Shown: one piece after another, positions 45,524 to 54,171 of the stretch | Layout of the letters: every line of letters begins with the position of its first letter | Numbering within the stretch: position 1 is the stretch's first letter | From: Ignavibacterium sp. | GTDB taxonomy: Bacteria > Bacteroidota > Ignavibacteria > Ignavibacteriales > Ignavibacteriaceae | Length of the DNA: 64,000 nt | Assembly: GCF_025998815.1 (NCBI RefSeq) | Contig: NZ_AP026678.1 | Span: forward strand, 1,798,001-1,862,000 | Reading direction: 5' to 3' | The notes under the pieces: generated by a model | Database searches by the model: none | Seen by the model: only the letters and a program-made list of their open reading frames with translations | What the model was told of the DNA's origin: nothing | Made by a program: the position numbers and the translations under genes

Positions 45524-45748
45524 ATGTCCAGAAGAGATCAGCAGAAATATCTTGATTATCTTAAAAGATGTGAGAAAAAATTCACTCCCAAAGAATTAGA
45601 TGAGTACAAAATGTTTGTTAAGCGTCATAAGGATGATGAAGATTTTGATTCCGTTTCGATGCGGAGATTAAAAGAACTTTACGATAAATATTACACTGCA
45701 CCGGATAAGTCCAAACTGGATGATTTATTCAGAAAAAAAGAAGACTAA
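45524..45748 (+). CDS. Small charged hypothetical protein, 74 aa
   Basis: ATG 45524 follows TGGAGAT by 7 bases; a TTG at 45506 is an alternative. The protein is soluble, helical and charged (KRCEKKFTPKELDEYKMFVK, RRLKELYDKYY). It lies 36 bases upstream of the DUF2723 gene and is probably cotranscribed. I do not recognise a family. Confidence 0.6.
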   Translation: MSRRDQQKYLDYLKRCEKKFTPKELDEYKMFVKRHKDDEDFDSVSMRRLKELYDKYYTAPDKSKLDDLFRKKED

Positions 45749-45784
45749 TTTTTATCAACGATAAATTCATATCAGAGGTTATAG

Positions 45785-48757
45785 ATGAACTTAAAAACAC
45801 TGAACAGAATTTTTGCAGCAATAGTTTTTATAATTTCATTCTGGCAATTTGCAGCAACAGTTCAGCCATCGGTTTCTTTCTGGGATTGCGGCGAGTTCAT
45901 TGCAGCATCATACTACTTGCAAGTGCCTCATCCTCCGGGAACCCCTTTCTTTTTAATTGTAGGAAATATTTTTTCAAAAATCCCTTTTGTTGAAAACATT
46001 GGATTAAGAGTAAACTTTGTATCGGTTCTTTCCAGTGCTCTTTCAGTTTTATTACTTTACTTGATTGCCATTAAACTAATTAAAAATTACAAACAAAAAG
46101 ATCCTGAAAATCTTTTTGAAGGATTGACCCTTTACATTTCGGCAGCAATTGGAGCATTAGCTTTTTCATTCAGTGATACTTTCTGGTTTAACGGAGTAGA
46201 AGCTGAAGTTTATGCATTCAGTACCTTTCTTTTTGCGGCAGTTACTTATCTTATTATGCGATGGAACGAACGGGCTGATAATCCTGATGCGGAAAAATAT
46301 ATTATCATGATTGCATACTTAGTTGGATTATCAACTGGTGTTCACCTTATGAGTGTTTTGGCAATTGTTCCTGTAGTTATGATTATTATGTTCAGAAAAT
46401 ATGTCAACGACGAAGAAAGTCTTAAAAAAACTTCATACATCTTTTTATTACACTCAGCAATAATTCTGCTTCTTGCTGTTTTTTGGTGGGCTGGAGAAAC
46501 ATCAACAACTCCTCCATCACCTGAGCAATATCAGGCATTTGATTCGAAGTTCAAAATTTTCATTCTTGGTGTAAGTGCTTTGATAATGGGTATTTATTAT
46601 AAGAAAGTATTTACAAGAAATTCTTTCTATATGCCTTTGATAATTGGCGGTGTTGCACTTGCTGCCACTTATCCGGGAGTTGTTAAATATTTTCCGGCAT
46701 TACTTACTACAATTGGTGGTGAAAATATTACAATTGAACTTCTCGTTGTTCTGTTGACCTTTGCAGTGCTTGGATATCTTGTTCATTATGCAGTTAAGAA
46801 TAATAAACCGACACTACATCTTGTTTTTATGTCTGCAATTTTTATCCTGCTCGGATTTACTACTTTTGCAATGGTTATAATCCGTTCAAATCAAAACCCA
46901 CCAATGAATGAGAATGAGCCAAATACATTTCCTAAACTTGAAAAGTATTTGAATCGTGAGCAGTACGGTGACTTCCCTACTTTCAAGAGAAGATTCAGTG
47001 CTGAACCTCACCAACAAGGAATTTATACAAACTACTCATCCGACCTGGATTTCTTTTACTCTTATCAGATGAATCATATGATGACAAGATACTGGTTGTG
47101 GAATTTTGCTGGACGTGAAGGCTGGGTTCAGGATCAGGGAGCTAACATTGCACCTTTTAATGGAATCGGAAATGCTTTTGGAAAACTATTGGGAATTAAG
47201 TTTGCCGGTGAAGTAAAGGATTCTTTATTCGGAATTCCATTTCTGATTGGCTTACTTGGAATTTACTTCCACTTCCGAAAAGACTGGAAGATGGCTTCTG
47301 CATTTATGATTATGTTCATTTTGATGGGTTATCTTACTGCCTTCTATCAAAATCAACAACAACCACAGCCAAGAGAAAGAGATTATTTCTATGTTGGTGC
47401 GTTTTTCGTTTTTGCAATCTGGATTTCTGTTGGAATTCATAGCTTGATTGAACTTGCACTTGAAAAAATCAAAAGACCTTCTTTCCGTCAGGCAACTGCT
47501 GTTGGAATAATGGTGCTGGGAATCGTTCTTATTCCTATAAAAATGTTCAGTGCAAATTATTTCACACACGATCGTTCAAGAATCTGGGTTCCTTGGGATT
47601 ATTCATATAACCTTCTTCAATCCTGTGCACCGAATTCAGTTCTGTTTACTAATGGTGATAATGATACTTTCCCGCTTTGGTATTTACAGGATGTTGAAGG
47701 TGTTCGGAGAGATGTTAAAATTGTAAATCTTAGTTTGCTCAATACAGATTGGTACATTCGTCAGATGAAGAATAATGATCCTTATGGAGTTGGAACTGTT
47801 AGAATAAGATTTTCTGATGATCAGATAAATCAACTTAGACCAATGCAATGGAATGCAACTCAGTTATCAATTCCGCTTCCAAAATCTTCATCTGAGCAAG
47901 GCATATCAAACGATTTTGTTCAGAAATATGGAATTAAAGACTCAACTATTCTGAAAGAAGGAAAGCTAAGCTGGACAATGCAGCCAACTCTGAACTTTGG
48001 CAATGTAACCGGTATTCGTGTTCAGGATATTATGGTAAGAGAAATTGTTGAAGCAAACAATTGGGAAAGACCAATCTACTTTGCAGTAACATGTTCTGAT
48101 GATAGTAAAATCGGATTACATGATTATCTTAGAATGGAAGGAATGGCTTTCCGTCTGGTTCCGGAAAAGCGTTCATCAACCGTTGAATTTGTTGAACCTG
48201 ATATTCTTGCCGCTCAGTTGAAAGAAAATCCGGGTTATAGTAAAGACTATCAGCCAGGATTTAAATTCAGAGGATTAAATGACTCAACTATTTTCCTTGA
48301 TGATAATCATAAGAGGATGATTCAAAATTATCGAAATGCTTTTATAAGATTGACACTTTATTATCTCAGCAAAGGTCAAAATGATTTGGCAGTTAAAACA
48401 CTCGATGATATGGAAGCTAAGATGCCTAATAAATTAATTCCACTCGAAATGGGATTGATGTTTGAATTAGGAAATCTTTATGCGAGAGCCGGAGCGATGG
48501 AACAATACAATAAGCTTGCTCAGGAAGTAGAGCAATTGGCTCTGAAAAAACTTGAGGAGAATCCAAGTGATGCACAATCGTTCTATAATCCATATCGTAT
48601 TTTAATGGAAATCTATGAAACACAGCAAAGAAATGATAAGCTATATGAACTATGGAAAAGAATTGAAGCACTTTATCCCAACGATCCGAATGTAAAAGCA
48701 AATGTAGAAAGATACAGAATGCTGTTGCAGAATAAAGACACATCAAAAGTAAATTAA
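45785..48757 (+). CDS. DUF2723 polytopic membrane protein (O-mannosyltransferase-like, GT117)
   Basis: The 990-aa protein has about a dozen membrane helices. The N-terminal signature SFWDCGEFIAASYYLQVPHP carries the catalytic-type Asp/Glu of GT-C enzymes, followed by FNGVEAEVYAFSTFLFA. A soluble domain begins about residue 600 (FTNGDNDTFPLWYLQDVEGV), and a TPR-like tail ends it. DUF2723 proteins are placed with polyprenyl-sugar-dependent O-mannosyltransferases and are implicated in surface protein glycosylation in Bacteroidota. That role fits the many exported proteins here. A hairpin terminator follows. Confidence 0.87.
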   Translation: MNLKTLNRIFAAIVFIISFWQFAATVQPSVSFWDCGEFIAASYYLQVPHPPGTPFFLIVGNIFSKIPFVENIGLRVNFVSVLSSALSVLLLYLIAIKLIKNYKQKDPENLFEGLTLYISAAIGALAFSFSDTFWFNGVEAEVYAFSTFLFAAVTYLIMRWNERADNPDAEKYIIMIAYLVGLSTGVHLMSVLAIVPVVMIIMFRKYVNDEESLKKTSYIFLLHSAIILLLAVFWWAGETSTTPPSPEQYQAFDSKFKIFILGVSALIMGIYYKKVFTRNSFYMPLIIGGVALAATYPGVVKYFPALLTTIGGENITIELLVVLLTFAVLGYLVHYAVKNNKPTLHLVFMSAIFILLGFTTFAMVIIRSNQNPPMNENEPNTFPKLEKYLNREQYGDFPTFKRRFSAEPHQQGIYTNYSSDLDFFYSYQMNHMMTRYWLWNFAGREGWVQDQGANIAPFNGIGNAFGKLLGIKFAGEVKDSLFGIPFLIGLLGIYFHFRKDWKMASAFMIMFILMGYLTAFYQNQQQPQPRERDYFYVGAFFVFAIWISVGIHSLIELALEKIKRPSFRQATAVGIMVLGIVLIPIKMFSANYFTHDRSRIWVPWDYSYNLLQSCAPNSVLFTNGDNDTFPLWYLQDVEGVRRDVKIVNLSLLNTDWYIRQMKNNDPYGVGTVRIRFSDDQINQLRPMQWNATQLSIPLPKSSSEQGISNDFVQKYGIKDSTILKEGKLSWTMQPTLNFGNVTGIRVQDIMVREIVEANNWERPIYFAVTCSDDSKIGLHDYLRMEGMAFRLVPEKRSSTVEFVEPDILAAQLKENPGYSKDYQPGFKFRGLNDSTIFLDDNHKRMIQNYRNAFIRLTLYYLSKGQNDLAVKTLDDMEAKMPNKLIPLEMGLMFELGNLYARAGAMEQYNKLAQEVEQLALKKLEENPSDAQSFYNPYRILMEIYETQQRNDKLYELWKRIEALYPNDPNVKANVERYRMLLQNKDTSKVN

Positions 48758-48765
48758 AGTTTAAT

Positions 48766-48807
48766 AATGGCTGCATAGGTTGAGTATTCAAAATCTTTGC
48801 AGCCATT
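48766..48807 (+). terminator. Hairpin terminator
   Basis: AATGGCTGCA (48766-48775) and TGCAGCCATT (48798-48807) pair perfectly over 10 bp and are followed by TCTATTTT, 9 bases after the DUF2723 gene stop. Confidence 0.7.
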
Positions 48808-48825
48808 TCTATTTTAAAAAGAAAT

Positions 48826-49902
48826 ATGAAAATATTAGTAATAGCTTTATCCGGAATTGGCGATGCTCTGATGTTTACTCCTGCTCTGAAAATTCTAAAG
48901 CAGGAATTACCAAACTCAGAAATTGATGTGCTTGTAATGTTCGGTGGAGCAAAAGATATTTTCAAAAACAATCTTAATGTGAACAGACTTATCCACTTTA
49001 ACTTTCTGAATGAAGGGGCAATAAGATCTCTAAAATTTGTTTTAAGCTTAAGAAAAAAATATGATGTGACAATTAATGTTTATCCATCTAACCGTAAAGA
49101 ATATAATCTGATTTCGTTTCTGATTGGTGCAAAGAGAAGGGTTGCTGTTGAATATCTTAGAATGAACAAAAAGAATTTTGGCTGGCTGAATAACATCACA
49201 ATTAAAGAGAATGATTCTTTGCATAATGTTCAGACGAATATCGGAATGATTGAAAAATTGCTTGATAAGAAAATTCCTGAAGAACCCAAACTTGAATTAT
49301 TTCTAACTCAGGAAGATTTGAATTATGCTAAAAGTTTTTTGCAAGAAAATAAAATTTCTGAAAATGATTTTATTATCGGAATACATCCTGGTTGTGCTAC
49401 TCTGAAAAATCATATTAAACGAAGATGGGAACCGGAAAAATTCTCACAACTATCAAACGAGCTAATAAAAAAATATTCTGCCAAGATTTTAATTTTTGGC
49501 GGACCTGATGAATCTAAGCTAAAAGAAGAGGTAAAAAGAAACATCCAATCTGATAGAGTTATTTCTATAGAGACAAATACTTTGAGTCAATCTTCTGCTA
49601 TAATGAAAAGATGTAATTTATTTATAACAAATGATTCAGCGTTAATGCATATTGCTTCGTCATTAAGCTTACCTGTAGTTGCGATTATTGGTCCGACAAA
49701 TGTAAACTACATTCATCCGTGGAAAACGAAATATAAAATTGCTTCTCTTAATCTTGAGTGCGCACCTTGTTTCTTCTATTCTCCTAAACCATTAACCTGC
49801 AAAAGAGATGATGTGAAGTTTAAATGTATTAATGAACTAACCGTAGAAAATGTTTTGACAATAGTTAGTTCAATGATTGAAGAGATCAATCTTTTTAAGT
49901 AA
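48826..49902 (+). CDS. Glycosyltransferase family 9
   Basis: A second GT9 enzyme in the window: KILVIALSGIGDALMFTPAL at the N-terminus, GIHPGCATLKNHIKRRWEPE and FITNDSALMHIASSLSLPVV in the donor-binding half. The Cys-containing tail is LECAPCFFYSPKPLTCKRD. It probably adds heptose or a related sugar to LPS or another glycolipid. It ends 8 bases inside the convergent LOG gene, a tail-to-tail overlap. Confidence 0.88.
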   Translation: MKILVIALSGIGDALMFTPALKILKQELPNSEIDVLVMFGGAKDIFKNNLNVNRLIHFNFLNEGAIRSLKFVLSLRKKYDVTINVYPSNRKEYNLISFLIGAKRRVAVEYLRMNKKNFGWLNNITIKENDSLHNVQTNIGMIEKLLDKKIPEEPKLELFLTQEDLNYAKSFLQENKISENDFIIGIHPGCATLKNHIKRRWEPEKFSQLSNELIKKYSAKILIFGGPDESKLKEEVKRNIQSDRVISIETNTLSQSSAIMKRCNLFITNDSALMHIASSLSLPVVAIIGPTNVNYIHPWKTKYKIASLNLECAPCFFYSPKPLTCKRDDVKFKCINELTVENVLTIVSSMIEEINLFK

Positions 49903-50428
49903 TGTTAAGTTTGCTTTTCAGGTAGCTAACTACTTCATCAATACTTTCACAAGGTTTTACTATTCCGGTTTCTCTTCCCTCAAATTGCATTTGTTTATCC
50001 ATTACTTCAATAATTGTTTTCCACATCTCTGAGTGACAAACAATCGGTTTTTGTGGTTGCAGTTTTTTATTTGCGTATTCCCAAATTGCAGCAAGTTCAA
50101 GAAAAGTACCTGTTCCACCTTGAAGAACTACATAAGCATCACCCATTTCAATCAGCTTTTCAATCCTTTCAAAAAGAGTTTTACCTCTAACTTCAATTGT
50201 TATGTATGGATTTGGATTTGAATTCCAGTTATCAACTGTAACAGCATAGACCAAACCACCTTTATCATAAGCTCCTTTTGAAGCAGCTTCCATTATTCCG
50301 GCATAACCACCTGTACAAATATTAAATCCTTCTTCTGCAAGTCTTGATCCAAGTTGGTAGGCAAACTCATATTGTGCATCGCCAGGTTTGGGTTTTGCAC
50401 TTCCGAATATTGTAATAGTTCTTTCCAT
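49895..50428 (-). CDS. LOG-family / TIGR00725-like nucleotide-binding protein
   Basis: The Rossmann-like fold begins TITIFGSAKPKPGDAQY and includes CTGGYAGIMEAASKGAYDKG. The LOG active-site motif appears as QGGTGTFLELAAIWE, whereas the family consensus is PGGxGTxxE; the leading Pro is Gln. Classic LOG proteins release cytokinin bases from nucleotides; bacterial homologues are general nucleotide 5'-monophosphate phosphoribohydrolases. The altered motif makes the exact activity uncertain. Confidence 0.82.
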   Translation of the reverse strand: MERTITIFGSAKPKPGDAQYEFAYQLGSRLAEEGFNICTGGYAGIMEAASKGAYDKGGLVYAVTVDNWNSNPNPYITIEVRGKTLFERIEKLIEMGDAYVVLQGGTGTFLELAAIWEYANKKLQPQKPIVCHSEMWKTIIEVMDKQMQFEGRETGIVKPCESIDEVVSYLKSKLNIT

Positions 50429-50585
50429 ATTTTTTAGTGCAAAAATAGTCTGATTAGTTTTAATATCTAAAGGTTGACAGGAGGAGATAAAAATGCAATA
50501 TAAAATAGTCAGCTAATTAAAAAGTTAACTTATGAATAATTCAATCATTTATCCATCAAATCAATCATCCGACCATTCAATAAAA
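50429..50585. other. Intergenic gap with orphan RBS and 7-codon frame
   Basis: No full gene is present. AGGAGGAG (50479-50486) is followed 6 bases later by ATG at 50493, which opens only seven codons (MQYKIVS, stop at 50514-50516). TTCAATCATT-type sequence (50531-50580) resembles the octanucleotide unit at 31270. It may be the remains of a lost gene or a leader peptide. Confidence 0.35.
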
Positions 50586-50608
50586 AAGGCGAACATAAAG
50601 TCCGCCTT
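50586..50608 (-). terminator. Rho-independent terminator of the yceI operon
   Basis: On the minus strand AAGGCG pairs with CGCCTT, and TTTTTTATT follows directly. It is 22 bases after the YceI stop. Confidence 0.75.
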
Positions 50609-50630
50609 ACTCAAAAATATGATTAAAAAA

Positions 50631-51272
50631 TTAATTAGTTTTATTTGAACCGACCATATTAACGCTTACTTCAATACTTTCAGCAACCTTCTGTCCAACG
50701 ATTTTATTTTTAACTCCAAAATCAGAAAGTTTAACATTAAAAGTTGCTTTTACACCGAGTAAATCACCTGGAGCTCTCATCTTTGTTTGCTCACTTTCGT
50801 CAAGATAAGTTAATGTAGCATCAGCTGTTATTTCTTTAGTTATTCCTTTTAATGTGAAATCACCAACAACTTTTATCTGAAGTTGATTGTCAGTTACTTG
50901 TTTTACTTCTTTTACACTTTTTATTGTAAATGTAATTTCAGGATATTTATCAGCATCTAACCAGTCAGCACTTCTAAGATGTTCATCTCTTAAATCTATT
51001 CCGGTCTTTATGGATGCAGTTGAAACTGAAATCTTTCCTTTGAGCGATTTAATATCATTTACATTAAAAGTAGCAGTGCCTTTAACATCATTTGATAGTC
51101 CTCTTATATCTTCAAGAGGAGTTGTGCTAAATAACGACGCCTGATTTCTTCCGCCTCTGTCAGCAAAGTTAAAAGTCTGTTCCCCACTTGCCTTTACTTT
51201 AAATCCCTGAGCAAATGAGATTGATGTGAACAGAAAAATTAATAATGTAACTGATGACAAGATTTTTTTCAT
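50631..51272 (-). CDS. YceI-family periplasmic protein
   Basis: The signal peptide MKKILSSVTLLIFLFTSISFA is followed by the YceI lipocalin-like barrel: DVKGTATFNVNDIKSLKGKI, TGIDLRDEHLRSADWLDADK, YPEITFTIKSV and DFTLKGITKEITADATLTY. YceI proteins bind polyisoprenoids or similar amphiphiles. Length of 213 aa is normal. Its start overlaps the stop of the upstream small membrane protein by 4 bases, and a clear terminator follows. Confidence 0.92.
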   Translation of the reverse strand: MKKILSSVTLLIFLFTSISFAQGFKVKASGEQTFNFADRGGRNQASLFSTTPLEDIRGLSNDVKGTATFNVNDIKSLKGKISVSTASIKTGIDLRDEHLRSADWLDADKYPEITFTIKSVKEVKQVTDNQLQIKVVGDFTLKGITKEITADATLTYLDESEQTKMRAPGDLLGVKATFNVKLSDFGVKNKIVGQKVAESIEVSVNMVGSNKTN

Positions 51273-51547
51273 TTTGATTCCTTTCTTTTGTTTTTGAATA
51301 TGAAAATTAAAACTCCTGTTATAACTGCAATTACCGCTGAAATAGCTCCTGCATAATCGAGACCGAGAACAAATTTGTCTTCATATTGTTTATTCTCAAC
51401 TCCAAGCATTCTGTCCAGTTCAGTAGTTTTATCAACGAGAACCTGTGTTTTGGTAAAGATTTCGCCTCCCTGACTATACCAATATGCTAACACAACAAGT
51501 ATGAGAATAATTCCAATTAGTAAAACTCTCTTTTGATTTTTATTCAT
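51269..51547 (-). CDS. Small two-helix membrane protein
   Basis: The 92-aa protein has membrane segments at residues 8-24 (VLLIGIILILVVLAYWY) and about 65-84 (YAGAISAVIAVITGVLIFIF), separated by a polar, probably periplasmic stretch. No family is recognised. It overlaps the YceI gene by 4 bases, so both are made from one transcript. Confidence 0.7.
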   Translation of the reverse strand: MNKNQKRVLLIGIILILVVLAYWYSQGGEIFTKTQVLVDKTTELDRMLGVENKQYEDKFVLGLDYAGAISAVIAVITGVLIFIFKNKRKESK

Positions 51548-51633
51548 TGCTTCCTCTAAAGTGTATAAAAGGTTTAATAGCTCAGTGCTAATAGTTAAAT
51601 TTGAATCATAAAAGAGACAATTTTTTAATTAAC

Positions 51634-51650
51634 TGTTATATGTTATAACA
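51634..51650. promoter_or_regulatory. Candidate operator: TGTTATA-TGT-TATAACA dyad
   Basis: Perfect 7-base arms around TGT lie midway between the divergent yceI operon and lhgO, 86 bases from the first and 59 from the second start. The size is typical of a dimeric repressor site, but no regulator gene is adjacent. Confidence 0.35.
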
Positions 51651-51708
51651 CACAAACATTAAAGTCAAGTTCAATTTTATTCACTCTTTTGTTTGAGGGA
51701 ATTCTTAA

Positions 51709-52917
51709 ATGTCAACTCAATATGATATAATTTTTATTGGCGGTGGAATTGTCGGAACTGCCTCTGCTCTGAAACTTCTTGAAAAGAAGAACCTCCGAAT
51801 TCTTTTGATTGAAGCAGAAGACACTCTGGCAAAACATCAAACCGGAAATAACAGTGGAGTTATTCATTCTGGACTTTATTACAAACCCGGTTCATTAAAA
51901 GCATTAAATTGTACTCGCGGAAGAGAAATGCTTTATCAATTTTGTGAAGAGCATTCTATTCCTCACGAAAGATGCGGAAAGATTGTTGTAGCGACTGATG
52001 AATCAGAATTACCACAATTAAAGATGCTTGAAGAACGAGGAATTGCAAATGGATTGGTTGGAATTAAGAGATTAACAAAAGAAGAAATTAAAGAATATGA
52101 ACCTTATTCAAATGGAATTGAAGCATTGTATGTTCCGCAAACAGGAATTGTAGATTATGTGGCTGTTACAAATAAGTATGCAAAACTTATAATGAAAAAT
52201 GGTGGCGAGATAAAGTTAAAATCTAAAGCTGTTAGTATAAAAGTTAATTGTAATCAGATTGTTGTTTGCACTGAAGAGGATGAATTCAAAAGTAAATATT
52301 TAGTTAACTGTGGAGGATTATATTCTGACAAAGTTGCAAAGATGAGTGGAGTTAATCCCGATGTAAAAATAATTCCATTTCGCGGTGAATATTATGAACT
52401 GAAAAAAGACAAACAACATCTTGTAAAAAATTTAATTTACCCTGTTCCTGATCCACAATTTCCTTTTCTTGGAGTACATTTCACAAGAATGATTCACGGT
52501 GGAGTTGAAGCAGGACCAAATGCAGTACTCGCATTCAAAAGAACGGGCTATAAGAAATCTGATATCGACATTTCGCAAATAACTGAAATGTTACTTTATC
52601 CTGGGTTCTGGAAAATGGCAAAGAAGCATTACAAAATGGGCTGGGAAGAATTTAAACGATCTTTCAGTAAAAAACTTTTTGTTAAATCGCTTCAGAAATT
52701 AATTCCCGAATTAGCTGAAGATGATATTATTCCCGGTGGAGCTGGTGTCAGAGCACAGGCATTAGACAGGGACGGGAAATTACTTGATGATTTCAGAATT
52801 ATTCAAACAGACAAAATGATTCATGTTCTGAATGCTCCATCTCCTGCCGCAACTGCTTCATTAAGTATAGGAGATACAATTTCAGATATGATAATTAAAA
52901 ACTTCAAACTGAACTAG
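51709..52917 (+). CDS. lhgO: L-2-hydroxyglutarate oxidase/dehydrogenase
   Basis: This FAD-dependent DAAO-fold enzyme oxidises L-2-hydroxyglutarate to 2-oxoglutarate and passes electrons to quinone or oxygen. The FAD motif is IIFIGGGIVGTASALKLLEK. Family blocks include AKHQTGNNSGVIHSGLYYKP, YVPQTGIVDYVAV and IIPFRGEYYELK, with HVLNAPSPAATASLSIGD at the end. Length of 402 aa is normal. The methyltransferase gene starts one base after its stop. Confidence 0.93.
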   Translation: MSTQYDIIFIGGGIVGTASALKLLEKKNLRILLIEAEDTLAKHQTGNNSGVIHSGLYYKPGSLKALNCTRGREMLYQFCEEHSIPHERCGKIVVATDESELPQLKMLEERGIANGLVGIKRLTKEEIKEYEPYSNGIEALYVPQTGIVDYVAVTNKYAKLIMKNGGEIKLKSKAVSIKVNCNQIVVCTEEDEFKSKYLVNCGGLYSDKVAKMSGVNPDVKIIPFRGEYYELKKDKQHLVKNLIYPVPDPQFPFLGVHFTRMIHGGVEAGPNAVLAFKRTGYKKSDIDISQITEMLLYPGFWKMAKKHYKMGWEEFKRSFSKKLFVKSLQKLIPELAEDDIIPGGAGVRAQALDRDGKLLDDFRIIQTDKMIHVLNAPSPAATASLSIGDTISDMIIKNFKLN

Positions 52918-52918
52918 A

Positions 52919-53965
52919 ATGAAAATAGATTTAACTCCTGTAATTAAAAGCTCACTTTCCAACCATTCAAGTTTAATAGAAAGTTTTAATTCAATTCTGA
53001 ATAAAATTAAGAAGGAGAATAAAAGTTCATCTATTAAAGTAATTTTTAATGAAGTTGAATCTGAATTAAAAAAAGAAATTTTAATTGAGGATATTACTCA
53101 GATAATCGAAGCACAAACTTTTGAGCGGGCAAAATATTATGTTAATCGTCTTGTTAAAAGCATCACTGAAGTGAAACATTCAAAGATTAATGATCTTAAT
53201 CTGAATCGTTGGAAAGAATATGACGATTTAATAACGGATAGTTTATGGATTTTTAACAAACGCGATAAATCCGGCGCACACAATGCCGGCTATTGGGGAA
53301 ATTTTATTCCTCAGATTCCAAATCAGTTATTAAGAAGATATACCAAAAAAGGTGATTGGGTTCTTGACCCATTTGCCGGAAGCGGTACAACTTTGATTGA
53401 ATGCAAAAGACTCGGAAGAAATGCATTAGGTATTGATATCTCTGAAGCAGCTATAAAATTATGTAATGAAAATCTCTCGAAAGAGAAAAATCCTTTCGGA
53501 GTAACAACTGAGACTGTACTTGGTGACTCTTCAGAAATTGATATTAAAAATTATCTGAACTCATATCACTTTAAAAACTTCCAGTTTATAATCCTTCATC
53601 CTCCTTATTGGGATATTATAAAGTTCACAAGTGATAAAAAAGATTTATCAAATGCTTCAACAACAGAGGAATTTTTGAGAATGTTCGGAAAGGTTCTGGA
53701 TAACATTTCCCCCTTTCTGGAAAAGAAAAGATTTCTTGCTGTTGTTATCGGAGATAAATATTCAAACAGCGAATGGATACCTCTGGGCTTTCTTACAATG
53801 CAGGAAGTATTGAAAAGGAATTTTAAACTCAAATCAATAATCGTAAAGAACTTTGAAGAGACAACAGCAAAAAGAAATCAGAAAGAATTGTGGAGATATC
53901 GTGCGTTGGTTGGAGGATTTTACATTTTCAAACATGAATACATTTTTTTATTTCAAAAAAGATAA
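52919..53965 (+). CDS. Site-specific DNA methyltransferase
   Basis: The SAM-binding motif DPFAGSGTTLIECKRLGRNA begins near residue 150, and the catalytic PPY motif appears as LHPPYWDIIKF near residue 227. Motif I therefore precedes motif IV, unlike the common N4/N6 beta-class order. An N-terminal ~110-residue helical region could recognise DNA. N6-adenine or N4-cytosine is likely; specificity is unknown. A probable endonuclease gene follows after a transposase remnant, suggesting a restriction-modification pair. Confidence 0.82.
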   Translation: MKIDLTPVIKSSLSNHSSLIESFNSILNKIKKENKSSSIKVIFNEVESELKKEILIEDITQIIEAQTFERAKYYVNRLVKSITEVKHSKINDLNLNRWKEYDDLITDSLWIFNKRDKSGAHNAGYWGNFIPQIPNQLLRRYTKKGDWVLDPFAGSGTTLIECKRLGRNALGIDISEAAIKLCNENLSKEKNPFGVTTETVLGDSSEIDIKNYLNSYHFKNFQFIILHPPYWDIIKFTSDKKDLSNASTTEEFLRMFGKVLDNISPFLEKKRFLAVVIGDKYSNSEWIPLGFLTMQEVLKRNFKLKSIIVKNFEETTAKRNQKELWRYRALVGGFYIFKHEYIFLFQKR

Positions 53966-54122
53966 ATTCTCATTTTTAATTTTTAATGAAGATCTCAATG
54001 AGTATATAAAATATATTCTGTATAATCCTGTTAAAAATAATATCTTGGACGACTGGTTACTTTATCCTTATAAAGGTTCAACTGTTTTTGAACTCAAGGA
54101 TTGGGAAAAATTTATTATCTAA
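53964..54122 (+). pseudogene. C-terminal remnant of a REP-associated tyrosine transposase (RAYT)
   Basis: An open stretch encodes FNEDLNEYIKYILYNPVKNN followed by DWLLYPYKGSTVFEL. This is the characteristic C-terminal end of Y1/RAYT transposases (YIxxNPVK, YPYSSxxxF). Only about 50 residues remain; the catalytic HUH and Tyr parts are gone. It abuts the methyltransferase stop and is followed three bases later by a REP-like palindrome. Confidence 0.7.
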
Positions 54123-54124
54123 TT

Positions 54125-54148
54125 CCGCAGTCTGAAGCCTGCGGCTAC
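54125..54148. repeat. REP-like palindrome
   Basis: CCGCAGTCTGAAGCCTGCGG plus CTAC forms a near-perfect hairpin with one mismatch per arm. It lies directly behind the RAYT remnant, the expected company of REP elements. It occupies the spot where the next gene's start should be. Confidence 0.65.
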
Positions 54149-54171
54149 AATTAATAAACAAATTAACTTTT

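Noticed and set aside
50531-50647. 38-codon plus-strand frame starting MNNSIIYPSNQ
   Set aside because: It is built from degenerate TTCAATCATT repeat and runs through the yceI terminator hairpin into the convergent gene.
53853-53965. Upstream part of the frame containing the RAYT remnant read as one 89-aa gene
   Set aside because: The first ~37 codons lie inside the methyltransferase gene in another frame; only the part after its stop resembles a transposase.
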